Of a stretch of DNA of 14,909 nucleotides, positions 1 to 5,662 are shown in pieces. The DNA lies in NCBI GenBank assembly GCA_016212635.1, contig JACRFR010000013.1, positions 1 through 14,909 on the forward strand, given 5' to 3'. Position 1 is the stretch's first letter; every line of letters begins with the position of its first letter. This stretch comes from Candidatus Liptonbacteria bacterium. GTDB taxonomy: Bacteria; Patescibacteriota; Minisyncoccia; UBA6257; 2-01-FULL-56-20. Under the pieces are notes generated by a model, which did not search any database, was not told where the DNA came from, and saw only the letters and a list, made by a program, of their open reading frames with translations. A program made the translations under genes and the position numbers.

Positions 1-39
1 ATTGCGCTTTTTTTGGTATTCATAGCTTCTACTTTATGG

Positions 40-53
40 AAAAGGTACCTTTT
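40..53. repeat. 14-bp perfect palindrome, function unknown
   Basis: The bases AAAAGGTACCTTTT read the same on both strands. The palindrome lies about 80 bases upstream of the first gene, in an AT-rich stretch. It could be an operator or part of a promoter region, but nothing else supports a role. Confidence 0.3.
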
Positions 54-135
54 TGGGAAATGTTCCTCCTTTATGCCCTTACTTTATTGAACTTTTTATG
101 AAATTCCGCCGAAAAAACCAACCCAAAATTCAGCG

Positions 136-714
136 GTGCCACTTACTCCCCCTCAGGTCCAGCTTGGTATCGACCAGGCCCACATATTTGCGGGGCGTGA
201 GTTCACCGCCTTTATGCTTAACGGGTTTCGGGTTCAGATCGGAGACTTCCTTCGCTACATAGAAGATCTCACGATCGAGATCCCGGCACTCCCGCGGCCG
301 ACGCTTCCAGAATTGCGCACCCGTTTTCCCTGGATCAAAGAAGAGGGCGGAATCGAGAGCGACATTTCTTTGAAAGGGCTGGTGGTTTTGCGGCTCGGGA
401 CGGTCCTTCGTCCAGACGAGCCCCGAATCGACGGTCCCGAGTACGAGCGCCGGATGCTCGGAGTCCCGGCCCTCGGGTTCCAGCACGCAGACTGGATCGT
501 GGAGCACCAGGACGACGATACGCCCGCTTTCGCAGCGCTGCGGGCACTCCGGGGGAAGGTCTATATCGACTTCCGTGGGTTGATCGTGGTGAGCGAGGAT
601 GGCCACCGCGACTTCCCGTACGTGAATGACGATGGCCTGCGGTTCGTGCAGCGCTGGGACTGGACGGACCACGATCTCGATCAGATTGGCCGCGTCGCAG
701 TTTCCGGCAAGTAG
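136..714 (+). CDS. Hypothetical protein, 192 aa, orphan
   Basis: I do not recognise this protein. The frame is open from just after a stop at 88-90 and runs to TAG at 712-714. The only conventional start in the open part is GTG at 136; no ATG lies in frame and no ribosome-binding site precedes it, so the true N-terminus is uncertain. The product is soluble, with no signal peptide or membrane segment, and is rich in acidic residues, Arg and Pro. Hydrophobic strand-like stretches occur near residues 78-90 (GLVVLRLGTVL) and 142-152 (VYIDFRGLIVV), followed by a WDWTDHD segment near the C-terminus. GC content looks higher than in the next gene. It stands alone, with 420 gene-free bases downstream. 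A long minus-strand frame overlaps it, but that frame lacks protein-like composition. Confidence 0.6.
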   Translation: MPLTPPQVQLGIDQAHIFAGREFTAFMLNGFRVQIGDFLRYIEDLTIEIPALPRPTLPELRTRFPWIKEEGGIESDISLKGLVVLRLGTVLRPDEPRIDGPEYERRMLGVPALGFQHADWIVEHQDDDTPAFAALRALRGKVYIDFRGLIVVSEDGHRDFPYVNDDGLRFVQRWDWTDHDLDQIGRVAVSGK

Positions 715-720
715 CAACTC

Positions 721-766
721 GGGTCCTGGCGTCTCTTGGGCTTTCAGCCCTGGGCCACTTGGACCC
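721..766 (+). terminator. Nested hairpin after the first gene, possible terminator
   Basis: GGGTCC (721-726) pairs with GGACCC (761-766). Inside it, GGGCT (738-742) pairs with AGCCC (746-750) around a TTC loop. The hairpin begins six bases after the stop codon of the 136-714 gene, where a terminator is expected. The downstream sequence has only a short T run at about 777-782, so this is a weak intrinsic terminator at best. Confidence 0.3.
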
Positions 767-829
767 TTGTGTCTGGATTTTCTTCGGGCTCCTCTCGGCA
801 ATTGTCGTAGGAGCCCGCTTCGTTTCTTG

Positions 830-849
830 CCCCGAGCAAAGTCGAAGGG
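830..849 (+). repeat. Dispersed repeat, GTCGAAGGG family, copy 1
   Basis: CCCCGAGCAAAGTCGAAGGG matches the pattern CCCTGAGC-nnn-GTCGAAGGG, which also occurs as an inverted pair at 5024-5087. Here it is partly folded into a hairpin, since CTTCG (818-822) can pair with CGAAG (843-847). Repeats of this type are scattered between genes in many bacterial genomes; that wider spread is prior knowledge, while the shared pattern within this window is visible directly. Confidence 0.55.
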
Positions 850-923
850 TTTTTGATACTATGGAAACGGATAGTAGATGGTGCGCGGGCGGGCATGTCT
901 TTCCCGCGATCGAACTCCGTGGC

Positions 924-976
924 GACATTTGCCGGAATAACGGCGGGCAATCCGCTTTCCGTTAGCGTGAAATGTC
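924..976. repeat. Stacked inverted repeat, 53 bp
   Basis: GACATTT (924-930) pairs with AAATGTC (970-976). Inside it CGGAA (933-937) can pair with the TTCCG ending near 961, and GCGG with CCGC around a GCAAT loop. Three stacked helices in 53 bases could be a folded RNA, a cruciform or a decayed mobile repeat. No promoter or T-run marks it as a transcript. Confidence 0.3.
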
Positions 977-1029
977 TAACCGCTTATATTCTGTTGCTAC
1001 TTGGTGCAAGGAGCTATGGCATTTTTTGA

Positions 1030-1054
1030 GTGTTCGAGGCCCGACCTCGAACAC
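1030..1054. repeat. 10-bp-arm hairpin related to the GGGCCTT dispersed repeat
   Basis: GTGTTCGAGG (1030-1039) pairs perfectly with CCTCGAACAC (1045-1054) around the loop CCCGA. Sixteen bases (1037-1052) are identical to 5570-5585, the right part of the hairpin repeat at 5546-5581, so this is probably a truncated relative of that repeat. No T-run follows on either strand, so it is not a standard terminator. Confidence 0.5.
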
Positions 1055-1134
1055 CTTCGTGCCAACGCCCCCCTTTATTTTTTCGCCGTTTTGAGGTAAA
1101 ACTTACCTATTAGGGCCGTAGGGCCTTTCCCCAT

Positions 1135-2697
1135 ATGTATTCTAAGGCGGTTCAGAACTTGATCAGCCAGCACCAGCGATACCTCCAAACAGAAGGGCGG
1201 GGACTGGAGGATACCACCGAGAAGATCCATGTGGACGAGATCGCGCAGAAGGTCGCGACCTTTTACGAGCGGGTCAGAAGCTTGATCGACTATCACGAAG
1301 AGCACCTGCTCCGTAAGTCCACGATCGATCGGATCTTGCGGCGCCGAGTTTTTCTGCGTGATATCGAACCCGATATCGCCGGGCCGCTGATCAAAGAGTT
1401 GATCCGTTCCGGACACTTACCCAACGACACCGTCTCGGAAAGTAAGATCGTCCGGGTCCAGGCGATCCTCGACAATCTGACTTATTTGCTTCAAGCCGTG
1501 GGCGCGAATGGGCAGGGCGGCCGCGAGGGGTTTTCCAGCTGGCTGATCAAAATCTTTGTGCCGGCGTTGGAAGACGAACTTTTTCCGCCCCCGGAGGAAA
1601 GGCTGCTGGCGGATGCGATGTATCAAGCCATGAAAAGCGGCTTGGTTATCCGCAACCTGAAGCTCAGCGAATCGGATGCCGACGTTCAGCTTTACATCGG
1701 CGTGCAGCGCGCTCTGTTCCGTCCCGACCCCGACCAGTTGCAGTACTGCATCTTAAAATTCGTGAACCCGACTTGGGGCAAGTTAAGCCCGGAAGAGTTG
1801 GCCCGTACCGCCCGGGAACTTCCCGGTCTCCGCCGCTATCTCCAAAAACTCCTGACTCACCGGCTGAGGCCGTACTTCTACCGTCTGGCTAACCGCCACA
1901 AAGTCGTTTTTCAGTTGATCGGCGATCTGGTTTTCAATAGTCGGCCCATAAATGATGACATCATCGAGGAACTCAAGCCTTTTTATCAGCGGCGCTACCA
2001 CAAGTTGACCCAGCAATTGAATCGTCTGGCGATTTTCAGCGTCATCTCCTTCTTCATTTCCAAAATCCTGGTCGCAGTTTTGATCGAGGTGCCCGTGGAC
2101 CGGTACTTGGGGCACGAATTTTCCCTGGCCAATATGGCCATTAACATCATCTTCCCGCCCTTGCTCATGCTCCTTATCATCGCTTTCATTCGTCCTCCGT
2201 CCCGAGCCAATTTTGCCCTGGTTTCCGCCGCCGTCCGGGAGGTAATCAACCCCGACTTTCGCCGCGAGTATATCTTGATCGTGCCCAAACGGGCTAGTCC
2301 GGTGGGCCGGGTCGGCATGCGTTTGGCCTACTTGGTGACACTCGGCGCGGTGCTCTACTGGATCATAAAAGGGCTGCTGGTATTCCAGTTCAGTCCGGCC
2401 AGCATCGTTATTTTCCTGCTGTTTACTTCGATGGTCATCGCCACCGGCGTGAAGATCGACAATCGCGCCAAGGAGATCAGCCTGGAAAAAGAAAAAGCGA
2501 CCATTTTCAAGTTTTTGGTGGACCTGGTGACGGTGCCGTTCATGGCCATCGGCAAATGGACCATTGCCGGTTTGTCGCGCTTCAACGTCCTGGTCATCGC
2601 TTTCAATTTTCTGCTGGAGCTGCCCTTCCAACTATTTGTGGAGTTTTTAGAGAGCTTCCGAAGTTTTATTAAATCCAAGAAAGAAGAGGCGAGCTAG
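1135..2697 (+). CDS. Multi-pass membrane protein of unknown function, 520 aa
   Basis: I do not recognise a named family. Residues 1-295 are soluble, mostly helical and highly charged, with a Pro-rich bend near 150-153. The C-terminal half holds hydrophobic segments at about 298-318, 335-352, 397-416 and 422-438, and a longer amphipathic or membrane stretch at about 484-504. A charged loop (354-395, with many Arg) separates the second and third, and a Lys-rich tail ends the protein. This suggests a cytosolic N-terminal domain on a helical membrane domain. The ATG at 1135 is the first good start; AGGG at about 1120-1123 is a weak, slightly distant ribosome-binding candidate. The gene appears to stand alone. 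A long minus-strand frame inside it (1783-2631) is a shadow. Confidence 0.85.
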   Translation: MYSKAVQNLISQHQRYLQTEGRGLEDTTEKIHVDEIAQKVATFYERVRSLIDYHEEHLLRKSTIDRILRRRVFLRDIEPDIAGPLIKELIRSGHLPNDTVSESKIVRVQAILDNLTYLLQAVGANGQGGREGFSSWLIKIFVPALEDELFPPPEERLLADAMYQAMKSGLVIRNLKLSESDADVQLYIGVQRALFRPDPDQLQYCILKFVNPTWGKLSPEELARTARELPGLRRYLQKLLTHRLRPYFYRLANRHKVVFQLIGDLVFNSRPINDDIIEELKPFYQRRYHKLTQQLNRLAIFSVISFFISKILVAVLIEVPVDRYLGHEFSLANMAINIIFPPLLMLLIIAFIRPPSRANFALVSAAVREVINPDFRREYILIVPKRASPVGRVGMRLAYLVTLGAVLYWIIKGLLVFQFSPASIVIFLLFTSMVIATGVKIDNRAKEISLEKEKATIFKFLVDLVTVPFMAIGKWTIAGLSRFNVLVIAFNFLLELPFQLFVEFLESFRSFIKSKKEEAS

Positions 2698-2701
2698 CAA
2701 A

Positions 2702-2729
2702 GCGAAGAGGGAGGAGCGAAGAGCGAGGA
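2702..2729 (+). repeat. Tandem 14-mer, purine-rich
   Basis: GCGAAGAGGGAGGA is followed directly by GCGAAGAGCGAGGA (one mismatch), just after the stop of the membrane-protein gene. The 16 bases beginning with the second unit (2716-2731) recur exactly at 3684-3699 inside the next gene. Confidence 0.6.
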
Positions 2730-2806
2730 GAGGAGAGGCAAGAGACCCGTCTGCGCTGAGGTTATGGCGGGCGAAGGAGGCCCGACTTATTAACACCCCT
2801 GGTTCA

Positions 2807-2834
2807 TTGCTCTCCACTCGCGAGGTAGTAGAAT
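2807..2834 (+). promoter_or_regulatory. Candidate promoter for the 2844 gene and gap
   Basis: TTGCTC (2807-2812) and TAGAAT (2829-2834) are separated by 16 bases. Transcription would begin about 2841, two or three bases before the ATG at 2844, giving a nearly leaderless mRNA. No Shine-Dalgarno sequence precedes that ATG at usable spacing, which agrees with this reading. Confidence 0.4.
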
Positions 2835-2843
2835 TAACGTATT

Positions 2844-3929
2844 ATGCCGAATCAACAACTTGTCGGTTATATTAAGCAACAACTCCAGAACAACGTAGGC
2901 AAAGAGGCGATCACGGCGGCGCTCCTGGGCGCTGGTTGGTCGCAGGTGGATGTGAGTGAAGCGATGCAACTTGCCACCGGAAGTACGCCCGCTCCGGCCC
3001 CGGTTGCTCCTCCCGGTCCAGCCCCTAGTGCTTCCGTGTTTTCCGCCAACGAGGTTATTTTCCAACCAGAGACCGTGAGTCCACCCGTAGTCGTCGCCGG
3101 TGCGCCCGCCGTGGCGGGGCCGATGGCCGCGACCGTGATTCCGACTTCGGCTCCAGCCGGTCACGTGTCTCGCCGCTGGTTCTTGAGCGCAATTGTCCTC
3201 GGTGTGATGGCCGCAGTGTTCGCGGGCATCAGCGCTTTCCTTTATTTTGGCAACTCCGATTCAGGTACGCGGCTTGCGACCTTAAGTCGAGACAACGGCA
3301 AACTGTCCAATCAGCTGTCCGAACTTACGGCCAGTAAAAAAGATATGGACACTCGATTTGTGAAACAAGCCGCCGACGTCGACGACCTTTCTAATCAACT
3401 GGCGGTTTTTGCCTCGCCGACGGGATCATCGCCGACCTCCACCGAAGAACTGGCGGTCAAATTGCGAGGCATCCTGGGAATCTCCTCCGGTGGAGACTTT
3501 TTCCTGACCTCCAGCCGGAACGTAATTTTCCCAATCAAGGGGTTCCGCGACGCCAAAACCCAAGAGGACGCCAAGCCGCTGGTCAGCACCCTAGTTGACA
3601 TTACCGGCACCCACCTGTCAGGTTCTAAACTGGTCACAGTGACTAGCATTAAAACCGCGAACCAGCCGTCGTTGCAAGTTAAGGCGAAGAGCGAGGAGAC
3701 GGGGCGGGTAGGCTCAACTAGCACGCCGCAAACCGCACCCAAGGCGACCAGCACCGTGCCGATAACCGCAACCTCTTCGCCCAAGGCAACTACTACGCCA
3801 GTTGTGCCCGCTGCCCAGACGCCCAAGTCCACCACCACTCTGCCTACTGTAACTCCAGCTACTACTACCCATCCCACCGTCCCTGCAACCACTCCCGCGA
3901 CGACTTCAACTGCGACTTCCACCCCGTAA
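2844..3929 (+). CDS. Membrane-anchored coiled-coil protein with Thr/Pro-rich tail, 361 aa
   Basis: Residues 4-42 form a small helical module ending in AGW-x3-DV-x-EA, of a type often found at the N-terminus of Patescibacteria membrane proteins. A Pro/Ala/Val-rich linker follows (about 46-107). One membrane segment sits at about 112-136, after an RR pair, so the N-terminus should be cytosolic and the rest outside. Residues 143-190 are heptad-like and probably coiled-coil. A small folded domain follows at about 198-280, then a low-complexity Thr/Pro/Ala/Ser tail (about 290-361) resembling a wall-spanning stalk. The function is unknown. The gap gene starts 12 bases after the stop, so the two are probably co-transcribed, although no functional link is obvious. 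The AKSEE at 281-285 is encoded by a repeat word also found between genes (2716-2731). Confidence 0.85.
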   Translation: MPNQQLVGYIKQQLQNNVGKEAITAALLGAGWSQVDVSEAMQLATGSTPAPAPVAPPGPAPSASVFSANEVIFQPETVSPPVVVAGAPAVAGPMAATVIPTSAPAGHVSRRWFLSAIVLGVMAAVFAGISAFLYFGNSDSGTRLATLSRDNGKLSNQLSELTASKKDMDTRFVKQAADVDDLSNQLAVFASPTGSSPTSTEELAVKLRGILGISSGGDFFLTSSRNVIFPIKGFRDAKTQEDAKPLVSTLVDITGTHLSGSKLVTVTSIKTANQPSLQVKAKSEETGRVGSTSTPQTAPKATSTVPITATSSPKATTTPVVPAAQTPKSTTTLPTVTPATTTHPTVPATTPATTSTATSTP

Positions 3930-3941
3930 GGCGGACATAAA

Positions 3942-4985
3942 ATGGCCGACACCCGTATCGCGATAAATGGCTTTGGCCGGATCGGCCGGCTGTTTTTCCG
4001 GCAAGCTTTCGGGCGGGAGGGACTGGAAATTGTCGCCGTGAACGACCTGGGCGATGTGCAGAATTTGGCATATCTTCTGGAATACGACACGGTCTATCGT
4101 AAATATGGGAAGACCGTCGCGGCTGATTCCGCCCGGAACGCGCTGGTCGTCGATGGAAAGGAAATTAAAGTTCTGCAGGAAAAGGATCCAGCCGCTTTGC
4201 CCTGGCGGGAGTTGGGCGTGGACATCGTGATCGAGGCGACCGGATTTTTCGAGTCTTTTCAAGCAGCATCGGCTCATATCCAAGCTGGCGCCCGACGCGT
4301 GGTCTTGACCGCGCCCGCCAAGGACCCGGACGGCACGCTGGGCGGGCAGACGATCCTTATGGGCGTGAACCAAGAAAAGCTTGCCACTTGCGTCCTGTCA
4401 TCCAATGGATCGTGCACCACCAACTCGGTCGCGCCCGTCATCGCCATCCTGTCCGAGGATCCGGGCATATTAAAAGCCGCTTTGTCCACCGTCCATGCTT
4501 ATACCGCGACCCAGGGCATTGTGGACGGACCGGTGCGCGGCGGGAAGGACTTCCGCCGGAGCCGCGCGGCGTCTTTAAACATCACTCCCTCCTCGACCGG
4601 TGCGGCAATCGCGGTCACGCGCGCCTTACCCGAGCTCACGGCCAAGTTCGACGGACTGGCTTTCCGCGTACCCGTCCCAGACGGCTCACTGTCCGATCTT
4701 ACTTTGCTCGCTAAAAGACCAACTTCTGTGGAGGAGATAAATGATATTCTGACCCGGGCCTCCCAAGAACCGCGCTGGCAAGGTATCTTGAAAGTTACGA
4801 CCGACCAGCTGGTCTCTTCGGATATTATCGGCGAGCCGTACGGCGCTATTGTCGATCTGTCTCTGACCAAAGTCATTGACGGCGATCTGGTCAAGGTGCT
4901 CGCCTGGTACGACAACGAGTCCGGTTATGTGGCGACCCTCCTAAAGCACGTGGAGTTGGCCGCCCAGTTGGTTGCGGCTCGATAG
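3942..4985 (+). CDS. gap: Glyceraldehyde-3-phosphate dehydrogenase, type I
   Basis: This enzyme oxidises glyceraldehyde-3-phosphate to 1,3-bisphosphoglycerate with NAD in cytosolic glycolysis. The Rossmann motif NGFGRIGR occupies residues 9-16 and VND (33-35) supplies the Asp typical of NAD preference. The catalytic segment SNGSCTTN (154-161) places the nucleophile at Cys158, and His185 in STVHAYTATQ is its partner. The phosphate-binding PSSTGAA lies at 216-222 and WYDNE at 322-326. The length of 347 aa is normal. Two departures from the usual family sequence are SNGSC for SNASC and WYDNESGY for WYDNEWGY. The start is ATG 3942, with GGCGG six bases upstream as a possible weak ribosome-binding site. 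It lies 12 bases behind the coiled-coil membrane-protein gene and is probably in its operon. Confidence 0.97.
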   Translation: MADTRIAINGFGRIGRLFFRQAFGREGLEIVAVNDLGDVQNLAYLLEYDTVYRKYGKTVAADSARNALVVDGKEIKVLQEKDPAALPWRELGVDIVIEATGFFESFQAASAHIQAGARRVVLTAPAKDPDGTLGGQTILMGVNQEKLATCVLSSNGSCTTNSVAPVIAILSEDPGILKAALSTVHAYTATQGIVDGPVRGGKDFRRSRAASLNITPSSTGAAIAVTRALPELTAKFDGLAFRVPVPDGSLSDLTLLAKRPTSVEEINDILTRASQEPRWQGILKVTTDQLVSSDIIGEPYGAIVDLSLTKVIDGDLVKVLAWYDNESGYVATLLKHVELAAQLVAAR

Positions 4986-5023
4986 ATCCGATTAGCGCCG
5001 TTCGGAAACGTCAAAAAGTTATT

Positions 5024-5087
5024 CCCTGAGCCCGTCGAAGGGTAGCTTTTTGGCGGGTACATGGCATGGCCCTCGACAAGCTCGGGC
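5024..5087. repeat. Inverted pair of GTCGAAGGG-family repeats
   Basis: CCCTGAGCCCGTCGAAGGG (5024-5042) and CCCTCGACAAGCTCGGGC (5070-5087) are copies of one short repeat facing each other, separated by 27 bases. The paired arrangement resembles the BIME layout of REP elements and could fold into one long imperfect hairpin. It lies between gap and the small membrane-protein gene, and could stabilise or end the gap transcript. A third copy is at 830-849. Confidence 0.6.
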
Positions 5088-5124
5088 AATAAAATCGGTG
5101 GTTTCCGAACAGCGCCGGTCCAAT

Positions 5125-5153
5125 TTGACCCGGGGCCGTCGATACTGTTTAAT
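5125..5153 (+). promoter_or_regulatory. Promoter of the 61-aa protein, leaderless arrangement
   Basis: TTGACC (5125-5130) and TTTAAT (5148-5153) are exactly 17 bases apart. The expected transcription start, six or seven bases after the -10, falls on the ATG at 5160. The mRNA would then have no leader, which fits the absence of any Shine-Dalgarno sequence. Confidence 0.55.
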
Positions 5154-5159
5154 GTTTTC

Positions 5160-5345
5160 ATGGATAAAAACATCTCTTCCGGGGCGGCCTATTTCGTTCT
5201 AGTTCTTCTCGCCGCCGTGCTCCTGGGCTCCTACGCCTCTTTTTACCGTTCCTTTGAGAACTCCGTGGACCGATCGGTGGCGGCCAACCTGCTCCGAACT
5301 AAATTAGCCACCGCCTCCGCCGCCGTTCTCCCTCCGGTCCAGTGA
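5160..5345 (+). CDS. Small single-span membrane protein, 61 aa
   Basis: The product begins MDKNISSG, has one hydrophobic segment at about residues 9-28 (YFVLVLLAAVLLGSYASFY), then a soluble helical tail with charged residues. I do not recognise a family. The frame is also open upstream to an ATG at 5061, but that extension runs through a dispersed repeat and the promoter region, whereas ATG 5160 sits at the predicted transcription start, so I take 5160. It lies between gap and the surface-protein genes on the same strand, and its own promoter suggests independent expression. It might be an accessory to the surface proteins, but that is only inferred from position. Confidence 0.6.
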   Translation: MDKNISSGAAYFVLVLLAAVLLGSYASFYRSFENSVDRSVAANLLRTKLATASAAVLPPVQ

Positions 5346-5374
5346 CACCAGAGCTTCTGCAACTTACTGGAAAG

Positions 5375-5383
5375 TGCTAGAAT
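5375..5383 (+). promoter_or_regulatory. Candidate extended -10 promoter, TGCTAGAAT
   Basis: TG, one base, then TAGAAT forms an extended -10 element of the same type as TGCTACAAT at 10580-10588. A -35 is poor (TTCTGC at 5355-5360, 17-base spacing), as is common for extended -10 promoters. Transcription from about 5390 would read through the structured element at 5439-5624 into the giant gene at 5663. Confidence 0.4.
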
Positions 5384-5386
5384 CAA

Positions 5387-5410
5387 GGCAACCAAGGTTG
5401 TCCATTTTTT
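5387..5410 (+). terminator. Possible intrinsic terminator or attenuator
   Basis: GGCAACC (5387-5393) pairs with GGTTGTC (5396-5402), including one G-U pair, and is followed by CC and ATTTTTT. The loop is only two bases unless the closing pair opens, which weakens the call. It lies 42 bases after the small membrane-protein gene and could end that transcript. It also falls at the start of any RNA made from the 5375-5383 promoter, where it would act as an early attenuator. Confidence 0.35.
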
Positions 5411-5438
5411 ACTCACTTAGGACTTAGGTATCAGGGAG

Positions 5439-5624
5439 TTATACCATCTCCAATTAACCGCTGCTCATGAATCAATGAGAATAAGGGGGGCGACCCGTCC
5501 GGTCATTCGACCGGACGCCAGGTCGGATGACTTGGCGAATTTATTGAGGTCGGGCCTTGGGGATTTTTAAGGCCCGACCTCGAACGCGATTCTGGTGGGT
5601 ATGGGTTAATTGGAGATGGTATTA
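5439..5624. mobile_element. MITE-like or structured-RNA element with terminal inverted repeats
   Basis: ATACCATCTCCAATTAACC (5441-5459) is the exact reverse complement of 5604-5622, giving 19-bp arms around a 144-base interior. TTA flanks both ends (5439-5441 and 5622-5624), which could be a 3-bp target duplication if the arms are counted as 18 bp. Inside lie CTCAT/ATGAG (5464-5479), CGTCCGGTC/GACCGGACG (5496-5517), CCAGGTC/GACTTGG with one G-U pair (about 5518-5536) and the 13-bp-arm repeat at 5546-5581. Outside the arms, AGGACTTA (5419-5426) pairs with TAAGTCCT (5639-5646). No transposase is encoded. It is either a non-autonomous mobile element or a multi-branched RNA leading into the giant surface gene. 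Confidence 0.6.
5546..5581. repeat. GGGCCTT palindromic dispersed repeat, copy with full arms
   Basis: GAGGTCGGGCCTT (5546-5558) and AAGGCCCGACCTC (5569-5581) form perfect 13-bp arms around GGGGATTTTT. Another copy at 14491-14521 is identical over 31 bases except for one base in the loop, and parts recur at 1037-1052. It is nested in the 5439-5624 element. Confidence 0.7.
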
Positions 5625-5662
5625 GTTCACCAAGCGCGTAAGTCCTGCTGCTAATAAACGAC

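Larger units (their letters stand above)
715..1134. other. Gene-free 420-bp stretch with several hairpins and repeats
   Basis: No credible coding frame is present; the short frames here are Arg/Ser/Pro-rich and have no start context. The stretch holds a nested hairpin just after the stop of the first gene, one copy of a dispersed repeat (830-849), a stacked inverted repeat (924-976), a 10-bp-arm hairpin related to a second dispersed repeat (1030-1054), and a small AGGTAA/TTACCT inverted repeat (1094-1108) before the next gene. I see no convincing promoter for the gene at 1135. Confidence 0.5.

Noticed and set aside
53..262. Plus-strand frame with ATGs at 53 and 98 overlapping the first gene
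   Set aside because: The product is low-complexity and ends inside the better-supported gene. A frameshift joining the two is possible but nothing in the sequence requires it.
130..801. Long minus-strand open frame over the first gene
   Set aside because: It mirrors the plus-strand gene, extends past its end through hairpins and lacks protein-like composition. High GC lengthens such frames.
1030..1054. GTGTTCGAGG hairpin considered as a tRNA T-arm or terminator
   Set aside because: No acceptor stem, anticodon arm or CCA surrounds it, and no T-run follows on either strand.
1783..2631. 282-residue minus-strand frame inside the membrane-protein gene
   Set aside because: Its product is rich in His, Asp, Gln and Gly, typical of the reverse of hydrophobic codons. 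The plus-strand membrane helices are coherent.
2702..2745. Purine-rich tandem units considered as a CRISPR or minisatellite array
   Set aside because: Only two imperfect units are present, with no spacers and no cas genes.
5061..5159. Upstream extension of the small membrane protein to ATG 5061
   Set aside because: It crosses a dispersed repeat and the promoter. The ATG at 5160 coincides with the expected transcription start and precedes the hydrophobic segment directly.
5616..5654. 12-codon upstream frame (MVLVHQARKSCC) in the right arm of the 186-bp element, considered as a leader peptide
   Set aside because: GGAG abuts the ATG with no spacing and the start lies within the paired arm. A frame this short can be chance.
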